A DNA stretch of 64,000 nucleotides from Carnobacterium viridans (GTDB taxonomy: Bacteria > Bacillota > Bacilli > Lactobacillales > Carnobacteriaceae): positions 930,001 through 994,000 of the forward strand of contig NZ_FNJW01000008.1 of NCBI RefSeq assembly GCF_900102725.1, in the 5' to 3' direction. Within the stretch, counting starts at the first letter, position 1. Every line of letters begins with the position of its first letter. The position numbers and the translations under genes were made by a program. Below are positions 17,527-27,836 of this stretch, one piece after another. The notes beneath the pieces are model-generated. The model was given only the letters and a program-made list of their open reading frames with translations. It was not told the DNA's origin and did no database searches.

Positions 17527-20286
17527 TTAGTGTTTATTCCAAAATACATGGTTTAATGCCAATAAGATGATTCCTGCTAAAGAAAGAAAAGCTCCCAAAA
17601 TTAAAAATGGTGGTCGGTACGTAAACGTTACTTTTGAAGTTCCTGCCCCCAATGGAAGTCCTACAAAACCTTCATTAACAAGAATCGTTTCAACTTCTTC
17701 ACCATTGACTTCCGCTTTCCACCCTTGAGTAAATGGAATCGTAGTAGCCAAGATCGATGGTTCAGTCATAGTAATTGAGCCACTGATCATTTGGTTAGTG
17801 AACGTTTCAATGTTTAGTTGATTGTCTCTCTTCTCCATCACTCTGTCTGAATAATCTTTATCTAAAGGAACAACGAATACTGTAAGATCTTCTAATTTAT
17901 AGTTTCCTCCTTTAGAAAACTGAAGAGAGATTGTCTCTTTCTTGCTGTTTTCATCTTGAAACCCCATATTAAACAACATATTTTCCCGTTTAAAGTAAGA
18001 ACTAAAGCTCAATACATCTGATTGACGAATCGTCTTTTTTCGTTCTCCTAATTCTATTCGAGCATTAAAAGCAGTTGGAGTGCCTGTTAAAGGATCACTT
18101 ACGCTAGGTGTAAAATCTACCCCTTCCAAATAAACATACACTTCAGCCTGTTGCAAAACCGTTGCATCATCCAACAGCAGTTCCACTTTTCCATTATCCT
18201 CTTTTATCGTTATCTCATCTTCTTCAATATCTGCTTTACTCTTATTCTCCGAAATTAATTGATACCCTACACTTTTAACATTTAACGACTGATCGAATAA
18301 TGTCAAATCCGTTGTCTCGACTTCTTTTGAGTCGATCACAACTCCGTAAGATAAGAACTGCTCTTTTTCGATAGGATTCATTTTTTCAAACGATTCATAC
18401 GTTAGGTATGTCGAGTTGGCAGAAGCAAAAGGAAAATAATTTTTTGTTTCAGCAACAATAAAATCTGAACTCTTATCAGAAAGGTTTTCCACTACTTCAT
18501 ACCCATAAGGAAGATAGACTTCATTTTCTTTTTCCGTCAGAATATAGCGAACGCCTAAAAAATTATTTGCAATTTGTCGGTCGTCAAATCCATTTCGTAA
18601 AGGTTGAATAAGCTGAAATTGGCCTGTTCCTAATTGACGGGCAAAATTTGAGATAAAACCATTTGAAACCGACAGATAAGAATTCAGTCCCATTTCTTCT
18701 AAAATAATGAATTGATTCTTTATATGATTGTCTTTACTGGTGACTCCAATGCGAGAGGTATCCTTATCTTGTGGAAGTTGTTGCTCCAATTGATCAAAAG
18801 TCATCAAATACTCGTCATCAATCGTTCCATAATCGACTGAAAGTTCGATCGTATTTTGTCCCCAAGAGTAATAATAATCCATTGCACTGTAACCTAAATT
18901 TGCCATGATGAGCAGCAATAACACTGCAGAATAAAATCCTTTAGAACGTTTTGTTAAGGCTTTTTTATTTTGTTGTTTATTTGCTAAAAATAATACCAGC
19001 CACATCAGACTTGCAAAAATCAAAGGAGCAATAAAAGCTGTTCTAAAATCGATTACTTGAATAACTACAAACAATACTCCTCCATAAAGCAGAATCATAC
19101 AGCCCATAGCTAAAACTTCTTTTTTCTTTAAGCTAAACCGACTATTGTAAAGTATTGCAGCTCCTAATGAAACAAACAACGAAATAGCAAATGTCCAACG
19201 GTTGTAAGGGCCTGCGAAACCATTCATAATGGAACCAAATGCCGGCAGTGTCAACATCACTGCAAACAATCCTAAAGTAGCTGGAATAAAGCTAAACTTT
19301 TTGCGTTGCATCCAAAGCATCGGCACCATCAATAATGCAAATGACGAGTAGCCAAAGACCGTCCATAAGTAACGTTCAGAAATAAATAGATTTAAGAGTA
19401 AGGACCAATAATACTTAACGGGGTAAACAAGCAGCCCACTGGCAAAATTTCCCGGCTCTCTTGATGATTGCAAGAATCCACCTACGATTGGGACGAATAA
19501 AATACTCGACAATAACAGTCCTATTAAATAAGAATAGACAGCTTTCCAAACATAAGCTAGCAGTAATTTATTATTTTTTGTGCTATACAGATTAAAATAC
19601 CGGATAACGGCATAAATAAAAATCAATACACTCAACATATAAAAGAAGTAAAAATTGCTACATGCACTGAGAAAAATAACGACAATAAATAATGTATTGG
19701 ATTCATTGTGCAAAATCTTTTCAATCCCGATACACAGTAACGGAAAAAAGAGCATTGGCATCAAGAAAAAAGGATGCCGAGTGACATTTAATACCACATA
19801 AAAAGCAAAGGTGTACATCAACGTACCAACTAAAGCACCTGAACTTGCTAGTTGCATTCTGCGACAATAGAATAGAAAAGCAATTCCTATGGCATACACA
19901 CGCAAAAAAACAAGCACATGATAGGCAAATTCCGTCATGCTTGCAGGAAATAACAATCCTAGGTAAACAAACGGATCACCTACTACATAATACCCATACG
20001 CACTTAATACATCTGCACCCATGCCATTTGTCCAATCCCAAAACTGGAGACCAGCTGAAGGATTTGAAAAATAGGTCTTTATCAAGGATGAATAATCTTT
20101 AAAGATTAAATAATGCTGCGAAAAACCATCACCTTCCCAGATAAATGACTTTTGCAGCACGATAAAATAGCTATAAATTGCTGTGATTATAATAAGAAAC
20201 AAACCTGTAAAGAGAGCAAATGTCAGCTTAGTGATTTTTTTTTCTTCAACTAAATTTTCGCCAAGGTCTTTCATCAACTGGATCAC
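17527..20286 (-). CDS. YfhO family membrane glycosyltransferase-like protein
   Basis: 919-residue protein: about 12 membrane segments in the first ~460 residues (with the GT-C-like loop IWEGDGFSQHYLIFKDY after TM1), a large extracellular domain (about 480-890, with TEPSILATTIPFTQGWKAEVNG), and one C-terminal membrane segment. In B. subtilis and Listeria, YfhO-type proteins move sugar from an undecaprenyl-P-sugar onto lipoteichoic acid outside the cell. It is the last gene of an overlapping operon with a GtrA-family flippase and a CsbB-like GT2, the same trio. The specific sugar is not readable. Confidence 0.9.
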   Translation of the reverse strand: MIQLMKDLGENLVEEKKITKLTFALFTGLFLIIITAIYSYFIVLQKSFIWEGDGFSQHYLIFKDYSSLIKTYFSNPSAGLQFWDWTNGMGADVLSAYGYYVVGDPFVYLGLLFPASMTEFAYHVLVFLRVYAIGIAFLFYCRRMQLASSGALVGTLMYTFAFYVVLNVTRHPFFLMPMLFFPLLCIGIEKILHNESNTLFIVVIFLSACSNFYFFYMLSVLIFIYAVIRYFNLYSTKNNKLLLAYVWKAVYSYLIGLLLSSILFVPIVGGFLQSSREPGNFASGLLVYPVKYYWSLLLNLFISERYLWTVFGYSSFALLMVPMLWMQRKKFSFIPATLGLFAVMLTLPAFGSIMNGFAGPYNRWTFAISLFVSLGAAILYNSRFSLKKKEVLAMGCMILLYGGVLFVVIQVIDFRTAFIAPLIFASLMWLVLFLANKQQNKKALTKRSKGFYSAVLLLLIMANLGYSAMDYYYSWGQNTIELSVDYGTIDDEYLMTFDQLEQQLPQDKDTSRIGVTSKDNHIKNQFIILEEMGLNSYLSVSNGFISNFARQLGTGQFQLIQPLRNGFDDRQIANNFLGVRYILTEKENEVYLPYGYEVVENLSDKSSDFIVAETKNYFPFASANSTYLTYESFEKMNPIEKEQFLSYGVVIDSKEVETTDLTLFDQSLNVKSVGYQLISENKSKADIEEDEITIKEDNGKVELLLDDATVLQQAEVYVYLEGVDFTPSVSDPLTGTPTAFNARIELGERKKTIRQSDVLSFSSYFKRENMLFNMGFQDENSKKETISLQFSKGGNYKLEDLTVFVVPLDKDYSDRVMEKRDNQLNIETFTNQMISGSITMTEPSILATTIPFTQGWKAEVNGEEVETILVNEGFVGLPLGAGTSKVTFTYRPPFLILGAFLSLAGIILLALNHVFWNKH

Positions 20287-20708
20287 TCTCCTTGCTTAAA
20301 GATAAAAAATTTGCTGAATGCATAGTTCAATACTACAACGATAAATTGTGTAATAATTTTTGCAACATTTGCATTCAAATTCAGACCGTCAACCAACAAC
20401 CACATACTCCCCATATCAAAAACAGCTGATAGTAAACGAAAAGATACAAACAAACTAAACTCTTTTAACCATAATTGCACTGTAGGTGTGGAAGATTTAA
20501 AGACATATTTTTTATTGGTAAAAAAAGCAAATAGAATAGATACAACAATGGCAATTGCATTTGCAACTAAATAATGTACGTCAAAAACGGAATCAAATAA
20601 ATAGAAAACAATGATATTCACTACCGTTGTTAATCCTCCAAAAATCAAATAACCAATTACTTCTTCATACTTGTTAACGAAACGTTTAATTTTTGTCATC
20701 CTGTACAT
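20283..20708 (-). CDS. GtrA/GtcA family flippase
   Basis: About 138-141 residues, four membrane segments, GtrA family (EVIGYLIFGGLTTVVNIIVFY, then FFTNKKYVFKS and VVVLNYAFSKFFIFK). GtcA-type proteins flip undecaprenyl-phosphate-linked sugars across the membrane. It overlaps the GT2 gene upstream (start inside its last codons; an alternative ATG lies at 20699) and yfhO downstream by 4 nt, so all three are translationally coupled. Confidence 0.9.
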   Translation of the reverse strand: MYRMTKIKRFVNKYEEVIGYLIFGGLTTVVNIIVFYLFDSVFDVHYLVANAIAIVVSILFAFFTNKKYVFKSSTPTVQLWLKEFSLFVSFRLLSAVFDMGSMWLLVDGLNLNANVAKIITQFIVVVLNYAFSKFFIFKQGE

Positions 20709-21654
20709 CCATCTCTTTCTTCAATTCTTTTTCTGAATATTCTTGAATAAAGTACACCGGCCGTTCCTTCGTTTCGACAAAAACTCGACCTAAGTATTCC
20801 CCAATAATACCAAGCGAAATCAGCTGAATACCACCTAAAAATAAGATACCGGCAATTAAAGACGGGTAACCAGCAACACTCGTCCCAAATATCATCGTTC
20901 GAATAATTTCAATCGTCAAGTAGACAAAAGCAAACATTGAAATAATGAATCCAATAATTGACCAAATTCTTAACGGCATTGTACTATACGATGTTATTCC
21001 ATTTAAGGCCAGATTCATTAAAGCTGACAATTTCCATTTTGTTTCTCCCGCTGCTCTAGCTTCAGCTATATAAGATATTTCTTTCTTTTTAAATCCTATC
21101 CAGCCATACATCCCTTTTGTGTAACGTTCATGTTCTCTCAACTGAGTCAATGCAGCTACACATTTTTTGTCTAGTAATCTAAAATCACCTGCTTGTGGGT
21201 AAACTTTTACTTTAGCAACTTTTTGTAAAACGCGGTAATACATGTCAGAGGTCCATTTTTTTAACCACGTTTCCCCTTCGCGTTCTTTACGCACAGCATA
21301 AACATCATCATAGCCTTCTTCCCACCAATGAATCATTTCAGCAAAAGTTTCTGGAGGTTGTTGAAGATCGGCATCAATAATGATCAAAGCATCTCCTTTA
21401 GCGTAATCAAATCCTGCCAACATAGCTGTTTCTTTCCCAAAATTACGGGATAAGTCTACATATTGTACACGTGAATCCTTCTTTTTAAACGCTTTTATCT
21501 GCTCAAGCGTTCTGTCGGTACTTCCGTCATTCACAAATAAAAATTCAAATGTGTGCTGGGATAAACCTCCACAGACGCTATCTAACTTTTCATACATTTT
21601 GTCAATTACGGCCTCTTCATTGTAAGCAGGAATCAATATTGTAATAGTTTTCAT
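20686..21654 (-). CDS. CsbB-like family 2 glycosyltransferase
   Basis: 322 residues: GT2 catalytic domain (ITILIPAYNEEAVIDKMY, FVNDGSTDRT, IIIDADLQQPPE with the DxD, GDFRLLD) and two C-terminal membrane segments (about 230-295), the layout of polyprenyl-phosphate glycosyltransferases such as CsbB, GtrB and dolichol-P-mannose synthase. It would load a sugar on undecaprenyl phosphate at the inner face for GtcA and YfhO downstream. The 21655-21891 gap beyond it has no supported gene. Confidence 0.92.
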   Translation of the reverse strand: MKTITILIPAYNEEAVIDKMYEKLDSVCGGLSQHTFEFLFVNDGSTDRTLEQIKAFKKKDSRVQYVDLSRNFGKETAMLAGFDYAKGDALIIIDADLQQPPETFAEMIHWWEEGYDDVYAVRKEREGETWLKKWTSDMYYRVLQKVAKVKVYPQAGDFRLLDKKCVAALTQLREHERYTKGMYGWIGFKKKEISYIAEARAAGETKWKLSALMNLALNGITSYSTMPLRIWSIIGFIISMFAFVYLTIEIIRTMIFGTSVAGYPSLIAGILFLGGIQLISLGIIGEYLGRVFVETKERPVYFIQEYSEKELKKEMDVQDDKN

Positions 21655-21891
21655 TCAATCTAACCCTTCATTATCGTACATCGAACCTGTAGTTGTGTAC
21701 GTTCGTCTCTTATCTAGTATATCTTACCGCAAAATAGACGTCTAATTTTGCACCCTTTAAATGAGAAATTTCTTTTAAATTCATTAATTTTTCAGATAAA
21801 AAAAGCCTTGAACAATTGCTATTCTTACCCCAATAAACGGCCATTTACTAGAGTGAAAACTACATTATTCAAAACTCTTTTGACTATTTCT

Positions 21892-22677
<786 letters not shown>

Positions 22678-22914
22678 CTAATCCCTCCCATTTTTAACTA
22701 ACTACTCTATACATAGTACATACTCAAAATAAGTATAGCTCATTAAAAAAGGAGCGTCTATTTTCAACACTCGACAGCTCATCTCTTTCATTACAAAGGA
22801 AATTCTTCATCACTATGCAGTAAGAGCTACTATCATATGATTAGCTTTTATAAAAAACAAGAGTAAAATAAAGAGGAAGTTTACATTCTATAACAGAAGA
22901 AGGCGGTGTTTAAG

Positions 22915-23601
22915 TTGAAACTTATTTTTGTGCGACATGGGTTAAGCGAATGGAATAAATTAAATCAATTTACAGGCTGGATGGACGCCGATTTAAGCGA
23001 ACAAGGGTATGAAGAAGCACGCAAAGCTGGGAAAAAGATTAAAAATGCTGGCATTAATTTTGATTTTGCTTTTACGTCTGTCTTAAAAAGAGCCATCAAG
23101 ACTTGCCATATTGTCTTAGAAGAATCGGACCAATTATGGGTTCCAGAAACAAAATCATGGCGGTTAAATGAACGTCATTATGGAGCATTGCAAGGGTTAA
23201 ACAAAGAAGCGACAGCAGAAGAATTCGGATCAGAACAAGTTCTCATTTGGCGCCGTTCATATGACACTTTGCCACCATTGTTGAAGCCAGATGATCCAAA
23301 CTCTGCATTAAACGATCGCCGCTATGCTAACCTCCAAAAACGGACCATTCCAATGGGTGAAAGTTTGAAAGTCACATTGGAACGCGTGATTCCTTTTTGG
23401 GAAGATCATATCGCTCCAGCTATTTTAGACAACAAGACCGTATTAATCGCTGCTCACGGCAATTCAATTCGAGCTCTAATCAAATACTTGGAAGAGATAT
23501 CAGACGATGAGATCATGGCTGTTGAAATTCCGACTGGCCAACCGCTTGTTTATGAACTAAATGAAGAATTAATCGTTACTAAAAAATATTATTTAGACTA
23601 A
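22915..23601 (+). CDS. gpmA: 2,3-bisphosphoglycerate-dependent phosphoglycerate mutase
   Basis: 228-residue histidine-phosphatase fold enzyme that interconverts 2- and 3-phosphoglycerate in glycolysis. It has the phospho-histidine in RHGLSEWN (H8), [25 protein letters not shown] and the second His in AAHGNS. The residue after RHG is Leu where most family members have Glu or Gln; I believe this RHGLSEWN variant occurs in other lactic acid bacteria. The start is a TTG at 22915, 8 nt after GGCGG; an in-frame GTG at 22906 is too close to the ribosome site. Confidence 0.9.
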   Translation: MKLIFVRHGLSEWNKLNQFTGWMDADLSEQGYEEARKAGKKIKNAGINFDFAFTSVLKRAIKTCHIVLEESDQLWVPETKSWRLNERHYGALQGLNKEATAEEFGSEQVLIWRRSYDTLPPLLKPDDPNSALNDRRYANLQKRTIPMGESLKVTLERVIPFWEDHIAPAILDNKTVLIAAHGNSIRALIKYLEEISDDEIMAVEIPTGQPLVYELNEELIVTKKYYLD

Positions 23602-23603
23602 TA

Positions 23604-23646
23604 AAAATCCATCCCTTCTCGAAAGAAAGGATGGATTATTTATTTT
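23604..23646. terminator. Probable terminator after gpmA
   Basis: Stem AATCCATCC / GGATGGATT with inner TT/AA pairing and a loop, followed by an imperfect T-rich tract. It lies between convergent genes. Confidence 0.6.
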
Positions 23647-23650
23647 ATTC

Positions 23651-24103
23651 CTATGTAGTCTGTTGGACTACAAATGTTTGGCATTTTTTTATTTCTGCTA
23701 AAGCCTTTTCTAAATTATTTTTGTGCCATTTCGTTCCAGCAGCAATTTTGTTTATTTTTAAAGGCATAACTCGTTCGCCCGCGGTAAAGGTTACCTTGTG
23801 TAATAACGCATTCTTACCCACTTCGACCGAATCTAATTCTTCAAAAGGTATGATGATTGGTTCTTTTTTTGCATCTATTTTTCCAGTTACTTTATGAACG
23901 GGCAACAAAATAACTTTATCTTGTTCCATACATAAAATAAAATAAGATCCTTTTGCCAACTGTGCATATGCTCCAAATAGTACTAAAGATCCTGTAGAAG
24001 GCATAATTTGTGCCCACACGGCTGTTCTTTCCGTCATCGGACTCAATAACCCGTTAGCTTCTAAATTTGCTAATATTTCTTTTTCTGACAACATTAATCC
24101 CAT
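23651..24103 (-). CDS. Conserved protein of unknown function (150 aa)
   Basis: 150 residues, no signal peptide and no convincing membrane segment. The middle (GSYFILCMEQDKVILLPVHKVTGK, then EPIIIPFEELDSVEVGKNALLHKVTFTAG) has the alternating beta pattern of a PH-like domain such as bacterial YokE/bPH proteins, but this is only a pattern match. GGAGG lies 7 nt before the ATG. It is convergent with gpmA. Confidence 0.7.
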   Translation of the reverse strand: MGLMLSEKEILANLEANGLLSPMTERTAVWAQIMPSTGSLVLFGAYAQLAKGSYFILCMEQDKVILLPVHKVTGKIDAKKEPIIIPFEELDSVEVGKNALLHKVTFTAGERVMPLKINKIAAGTKWHKNNLEKALAEIKKCQTFVVQQTT

Positions 24104-24295
24104 ATTATTTCCTCCAATGTTTTTATAACAGGCTATCTGGATACACCTATTACACCCTTTTTAAATTAATACAACAAAAAAATGTCCTCGCTATATTAAA
24201 ATAAGTATATCATCATCAGCTGATTATCCCTATTTTAACCGCGTCATATTAAAATACGACGTTCAACAAATGGTATGAATAGATTAGAAAAAAAT

Positions 24296-24472
24296 AAATT
24301 TCTTATGGAATGGACGATTTTGCTTGTGGAGAGCCATGGAACCATCTGAAGCCAAGAACGTCTTCAGACTTTCAAGCCTCAAACAAAGCGTAATCGCTAA
24401 AGCTCCAACGCTTTGTAATTCGCATTGAATTCTTTGCATAGCCACAAGCAAACTCTATTCCTCCATAAATTT
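24296..24472 (+). repeat. Dispersed palindromic element, long form, copy R3
   Basis: About 177 bp within the 495-bp gap upstream of ndk. It opens AAATTTCTTATGGAATGGAC, continues TTTTGCTTGTGGAGAGCCATGGAA, has the central part ATCTGAAGCC...TCTTCAGACTTTCAAGCCTC and GCTAAAGCTCC, and closes GCCACAAGCAAACTCTATTC then CTCCATAAATTT. Same orientation as R5, opposite to R1. The rest of the gap (24104-24295, 24473-24598) shows no gene. Confidence 0.85.
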
Positions 24473-24598
24473 AATATAATTATCTTTACTATGCTATCAA
24501 CATTAAAAAATTATTGAATCTAAAATACACTCTCCTACACTAAAGAAACGGGACGTGTTAAAATCATATTAACAATACTTCTAGGGGGATGATTAAAA

Positions 24599-25012
24599 AT
24601 GACAGAAAAAACACTCGTATTGATCAAGCCAGATGCAGTAGAACGAAACCTAATTGGAAGAATTTTAGTTGAATATGAAAGAAATGATTTAAAAGTTCTT
24701 GATATGAAATTAATGAAAGCTTCTATAGACTTAGCAGAAAAACATTATGCAGAACATAATGGAAAGCCCTTTTTTAACCGCTTGGTTACTTACCTTACAA
24801 GAAGTCCAATAGTTGCTCTCGTATTGGAAGGCGAAAATGCCATTAGTCGAGTCCGAGCATTGAATGGGACCACCGATCCTGAAACATCCAAAGACAATAC
24901 CATTCGTGCTCTTTACGGTCTTAGTTTATCTGAAAATACCGTTCACGCTTCTGACTCAAAAGAAAGTGCCGGTAGAGAACGATCTATTTGGTTTGCTAAG
25001 AATTATTCTTAA
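24599..25012 (+). CDS. ndk: Nucleoside-diphosphate kinase
   Basis: 137-residue enzyme that transfers the gamma phosphate between nucleoside di- and triphosphates through a phospho-histidine. It has TLVLIKPDAVERNLIGRIL and the active-site His116 in ENTVHASDS (canonical NxxHGSDS; here Ala replaces Gly). The loop DPETSKDNTIRALYG differs from the usual xAxPGTIRGD/ADF, so it is a somewhat divergent Ndk. AGGGGGA precedes the ATG. R3 lies upstream and R4 just after the stop. Confidence 0.92.
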   Translation: MTEKTLVLIKPDAVERNLIGRILVEYERNDLKVLDMKLMKASIDLAEKHYAEHNGKPFFNRLVTYLTRSPIVALVLEGENAISRVRALNGTTDPETSKDNTIRALYGLSLSENTVHASDSKESAGRERSIWFAKNYS

Positions 25013-25032
25013 TGATTGAAGGATTTAAATTA

Positions 25033-25122
25033 AAATTTCTTCTGGAATAGACAGATCTGCTTGTGGAAAACCATAGAATCCCTTACATGTCTACAAGCAA
25101 CTCCTATTCCTCAAGAAATTTA
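25033..25122 (+). repeat. Dispersed palindromic element, short form, copy R4
   Basis: 90 bp just downstream of ndk. Arms AAATTTCTTCTGGAATAG and CTATTCCTCAAGAAATTT are inverted copies; inside are TCTGCTTGTGG and CTACAAGCAAC, again inverted. The centre is AAAACCATAGAATCCCTTACATG. Same class as R2. Confidence 0.85.
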
Positions 25123-25269
25123 TGTACTACTTAGTTTGAACTAACTCTGACAAAATTTTGGTCCTTCTTCGGAAGTTGACTTGTCTAAATTATTAAAAAA
25201 CAACTGGTTTATTTAATATTCCTTTAGTGTATACTTAAGTAAATTTCTTCAACTAGGAGGCAAAAAAAA

Positions 25270-25725
25270 ATGAAAAAAATCGGTTTATTTTTGATGAGTT
25301 CTCTCTTTTTAAGTGGCTGTACATCAACCAACGCCTTACATATTTTTTCAATCGATGCTCGAACAACAGATGTTGCTCTTGAAAACCTGGTAATTGTATC
25401 AAATGGAACTGAATCCTATATTCAACCAACCTATCAATTATTTGCTATTGAACATACGAACAGTGATCCTGCTGATTTAGTTAAAGAATCCGGTATGAAT
25501 TTATATGATGAAGAGGAGAATCTTATTTTCTCCATCCATACTGGTGCAAACCAAGACGGAATCTTGGATACACGTACCACTCCATTAGCTGACGATTTAG
25601 TTGGCTTTATTGCCCCTTCTAAAAATATCGAATCTGGAAAAAATATCTTTATTGAATTCGTTTATGAAAAAGATAATCAAGAAGTAACAGAAAAAGTAGA
25701 GGTAGCTCTTCAAAAAAGTAACTAA
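25270..25725 (+). CDS. Putative lipoprotein of unknown function (151 aa)
   Basis: Type II signal peptide MKKIGLFLMSSLFLSGC with lipobox LSGC (Cys17), then a ~130-residue soluble domain with beta-strand pattern (LVIVSNGTESYIQPTYQLFAI; KNIFIEFVYEKDNQEVTEKVEVAL). The arrangement suggests a small extracytoplasmic Ig-like domain anchored on the outer face of the membrane. AGGAGG lies ahead of the ATG. The family is not recognised. Confidence 0.8.
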   Translation: MKKIGLFLMSSLFLSGCTSTNALHIFSIDARTTDVALENLVIVSNGTESYIQPTYQLFAIEHTNSDPADLVKESGMNLYDEEENLIFSIHTGANQDGILDTRTTPLADDLVGFIAPSKNIESGKNIFIEFVYEKDNQEVTEKVEVALQKSN

Positions 25726-25830
25726 CTATTTTTCGCATGATTCGAAAAGAAAAGAAAACAATTAAATGAAAGATAAACCTTTATCTTATGTGATAGACTA
25801 TAGGTACATAGTTTAAGGAGGAATTTAAAA

Positions 25831-26151
25831 TTGGAAGTACATAAAGGGAATAACTCTTTTTTTGATGGAGGGCTTTTAAGCCTAATAGGATGGAGCATTT
25901 TAGGTGCAATTATAACAGCAATAACTTTTGGGATTTGTTACCCTTGGGCTTTATGCATGGTTTATGGTTGGAAAATAAATCATACTGTTATTGAAGGTAA
26001 AAGGATGAGATTTAATGGCTCAGCATTTAACTTGTTTGGTCACTGGATCAAATGGTTCTTACTTACGATCATCACGCTGGGTATCTACGGTTTCTGGGTT
26101 ACAATCAAGCTTGAAGATTGGAAAGCCCGTAATACCACATTTATAAATTAA
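25831..26151 (+). CDS. DUF898 family membrane protein (106 aa)
   Basis: 106 residues with two or three membrane segments (SLIGWSILGAIITAITFGICYPWAL and WFLLTIITLGIYGFW) and conserved NSFFDGGLL, WKINHTVIEGKRMRFNGSA, FGHWIKW, KLEDWKARNT. These are hallmarks of the DUF898/YjgN-type small membrane proteins of unknown function. It starts with TTG; AAGGAGG lies 9 nt upstream. It is single and ends at a very strong bidirectional terminator. Confidence 0.82.
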   Translation: MEVHKGNNSFFDGGLLSLIGWSILGAIITAITFGICYPWALCMVYGWKINHTVIEGKRMRFNGSAFNLFGHWIKWFLLTIITLGIYGFWVTIKLEDWKARNTTFIN

Positions 26152-26153
26152 GT

Positions 26154-26205
26154 AAACAACTGAAAGAGGCTAGGACTTTTGTCCTAGCCTCTTTCAGTTG
26201 TTTGC
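26154..26205. terminator. Bidirectional terminator, 23-bp perfect stem
   Basis: Arms at 26154-26176 and 26181-26203 are perfect complements (AAACAACTGAAAGAGGCTAG... ) around a TTTT loop, between the convergent DUF898 and ABC-F genes. Confidence 0.95.
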
Positions 26206-26238
26206 TCATGTAATTATCCCAAAGCATGATTCAAAAAT

Positions 26239-27777
26239 CTATTCTATCTCTACCCGAATCAATCCATCATTTTTCATTTCATAGACATGGTCGCAAACTT
26301 CTTTTAAAAACATCCTGTCATGTGAAATAGTAACGATGGAACCTTCGAAATTTTTAAATAATTTTCTGAGCTCTGGCTGGGATAACGGTGAGAAGTTTCG
26401 TGTAGGCTCATCTAAAAGCAATACATTCTGTCCCGATAAATCGATTTTCAATAACAACAATTTTGCTTGCTGTCCTCCTGATAGTGACTGGATTGGATGA
26501 TGCATTTCATTTGTCGTAAAACGCATGCTTCCTAGGTAAGTCATCACTTGAGTACGTTCTTCACTGTCTCCAGTTTCACTCAGAAATCCAACTGGTGTTT
26601 CATCCATCCGTAAATACTCAGCATAATTTTGCGGCATATATCCAGCTGCAATATCTGTACGCTGATTTAATTCTGCCCATAATTGCTTCAGCAGTGTGCT
26701 TTTACCTACTCCATTTTGCCCGATGATTCCTATTTTTTGTGGAGACTTCACTAGCAAATTCAGTGAGTGTGCTAAAACCTTATCCCCCAGTTTCACACTC
26801 TCGTCTTCCAAATGGATTATCGTTTTATTTGTAGGAAGGGATTTAGTATTTGAAAATTTCACTAAGATAGCATCTGCTTTTAGTGGAGTATCTTCAAAAC
26901 TTTCCTTTTCGCGTTCAAATCGTCTTCCCATTGATTTTACAACATGCATTTTCTTTTTGAGTAAGCGTCCTCCAGCTGGATCTTGTCTTGAAATAGTTCC
27001 TTGTGCATGGTGCACACTGCTTTCAACTTGCCGGTATTTTTCCATTTGCTTCTGGTGTTCTTCACGTTGCTTGTTGGCAACTTGAGATTGGTGTTCATAG
27101 CGTGCTTCTTTTTGTTCAATGTATTCTTTATACGACAACTTGGACACAGTCGCGACGGGTACTGTCTTATGCCTTAATAGCTCGATCTGAATGACTTTGG
27201 TCGCTGTCGCTGCAAGCAGAGATTCGTCATGCGAGATAAAAATAATCGTTAGTGGTGTAGATTTTATAAAGTGCTCTAACCATTTGACTGTATCAAGATC
27301 CAAGTCGTTAGAAGGCTCATCAAGCAATAGCAAATCAGGATCTGTTGAGAGTGCTTTTAGTAGCTGAACTTTGATTTTTTCGCCACCAGATAAACTGCCT
27401 AATGTTTGCGAACTTGTTAACCGATCAGCATCAAATCCAAGTTTCCCCACTAATTGATAGAGCATTTGGTAGTCGATGTCCATAGCATCAGCTTGGCTGA
27501 AAAAGTACTGATCAACAGTATACTCCATATATTCTTGCGGTAAGGATTGCGGCAAATAGACTGTGCGACTGAACTGGTTAATCAATTCCCCTTCTGCTTG
27601 AATATAAGATTCGATACTTTTATCTTCAAGAATCCATTTTAATAATGTAGACTTGCCATTTCCTTCTTCCCCGATAATGGCTACCTTTTCTCCAGGATTA
27701 ACGGTAAAACTCAGGTCCTTGATGATTTCTTTTAAATCCATTAAGTGATGCAAGGTCAAATTTTTCACTTGTAACAT
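26239..27777 (-). CDS. ABC-F family ATPase, probable antibiotic-responsive ribosome protection type
   Basis: 512 residues, two ABC domains, no membrane segment. Cassette 1: GEEGNGKST, LSGGE, LLLLDEPSNDLDLD. A long charged linker (about 195-310, with a basic RLLKKKMHVVKSMGRRFEREKE) would reach toward the peptidyl-transferase centre. Cassette 2: GQNGVGKST, LSGGQ and LLLDEPTRNFSPLS, the last typical of several resistance-type ABC-F proteins. Housekeeping members instead have DEPTNHLD in both halves. The upstream leader with promoter, tiny ORF and terminator is the layout of drug-induced ABC-F genes. Resistance spectrum cannot be deduced, and a non-resistance ABC-F role remains possible. Confidence 0.8.
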   Translation of the reverse strand: MLQVKNLTLHHLMDLKEIIKDLSFTVNPGEKVAIIGEEGNGKSTLLKWILEDKSIESYIQAEGELINQFSRTVYLPQSLPQEYMEYTVDQYFFSQADAMDIDYQMLYQLVGKLGFDADRLTSSQTLGSLSGGEKIKVQLLKALSTDPDLLLLDEPSNDLDLDTVKWLEHFIKSTPLTIIFISHDESLLAATATKVIQIELLRHKTVPVATVSKLSYKEYIEQKEARYEHQSQVANKQREEHQKQMEKYRQVESSVHHAQGTISRQDPAGGRLLKKKMHVVKSMGRRFEREKESFEDTPLKADAILVKFSNTKSLPTNKTIIHLEDESVKLGDKVLAHSLNLLVKSPQKIGIIGQNGVGKSTLLKQLWAELNQRTDIAAGYMPQNYAEYLRMDETPVGFLSETGDSEERTQVMTYLGSMRFTTNEMHHPIQSLSGGQQAKLLLLKIDLSGQNVLLLDEPTRNFSPLSQPELRKLFKNFEGSIVTISHDRMFLKEVCDHVYEMKNDGLIRVEIE

Positions 27778-27793
27778 ACTGATTCCTCCTATC

Positions 27794-27836
27794 TAATAAA
27801 TAAAAACGACCGCCAGCAAGTTTCTGCAGACGGTCG
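27794..27836 (-). terminator. Leader terminator (attenuator) just before the ABC-F gene
   Basis: On the minus strand GACGGTCG-type arms (27829-27836 and 27807-27814) form an 8-bp stem CGACCGTC / GGCGGTCG around TGCAGAAACTTGCT, followed by TTTTTATTTATT. The ABC-F ribosome site AGGAGGA comes only ~10 nt later, so a transcript ending here never reaches the gene. It is placed ~195 nt after the predicted transcription start. Confidence 0.75.

Noticed and set aside
22906-22914. GTG at 22906 as start of gpmA
   Set aside because: It is only two bases from the GGCGG ribosome site; the TTG at 22915 has normal spacing and matches the family N-terminus.
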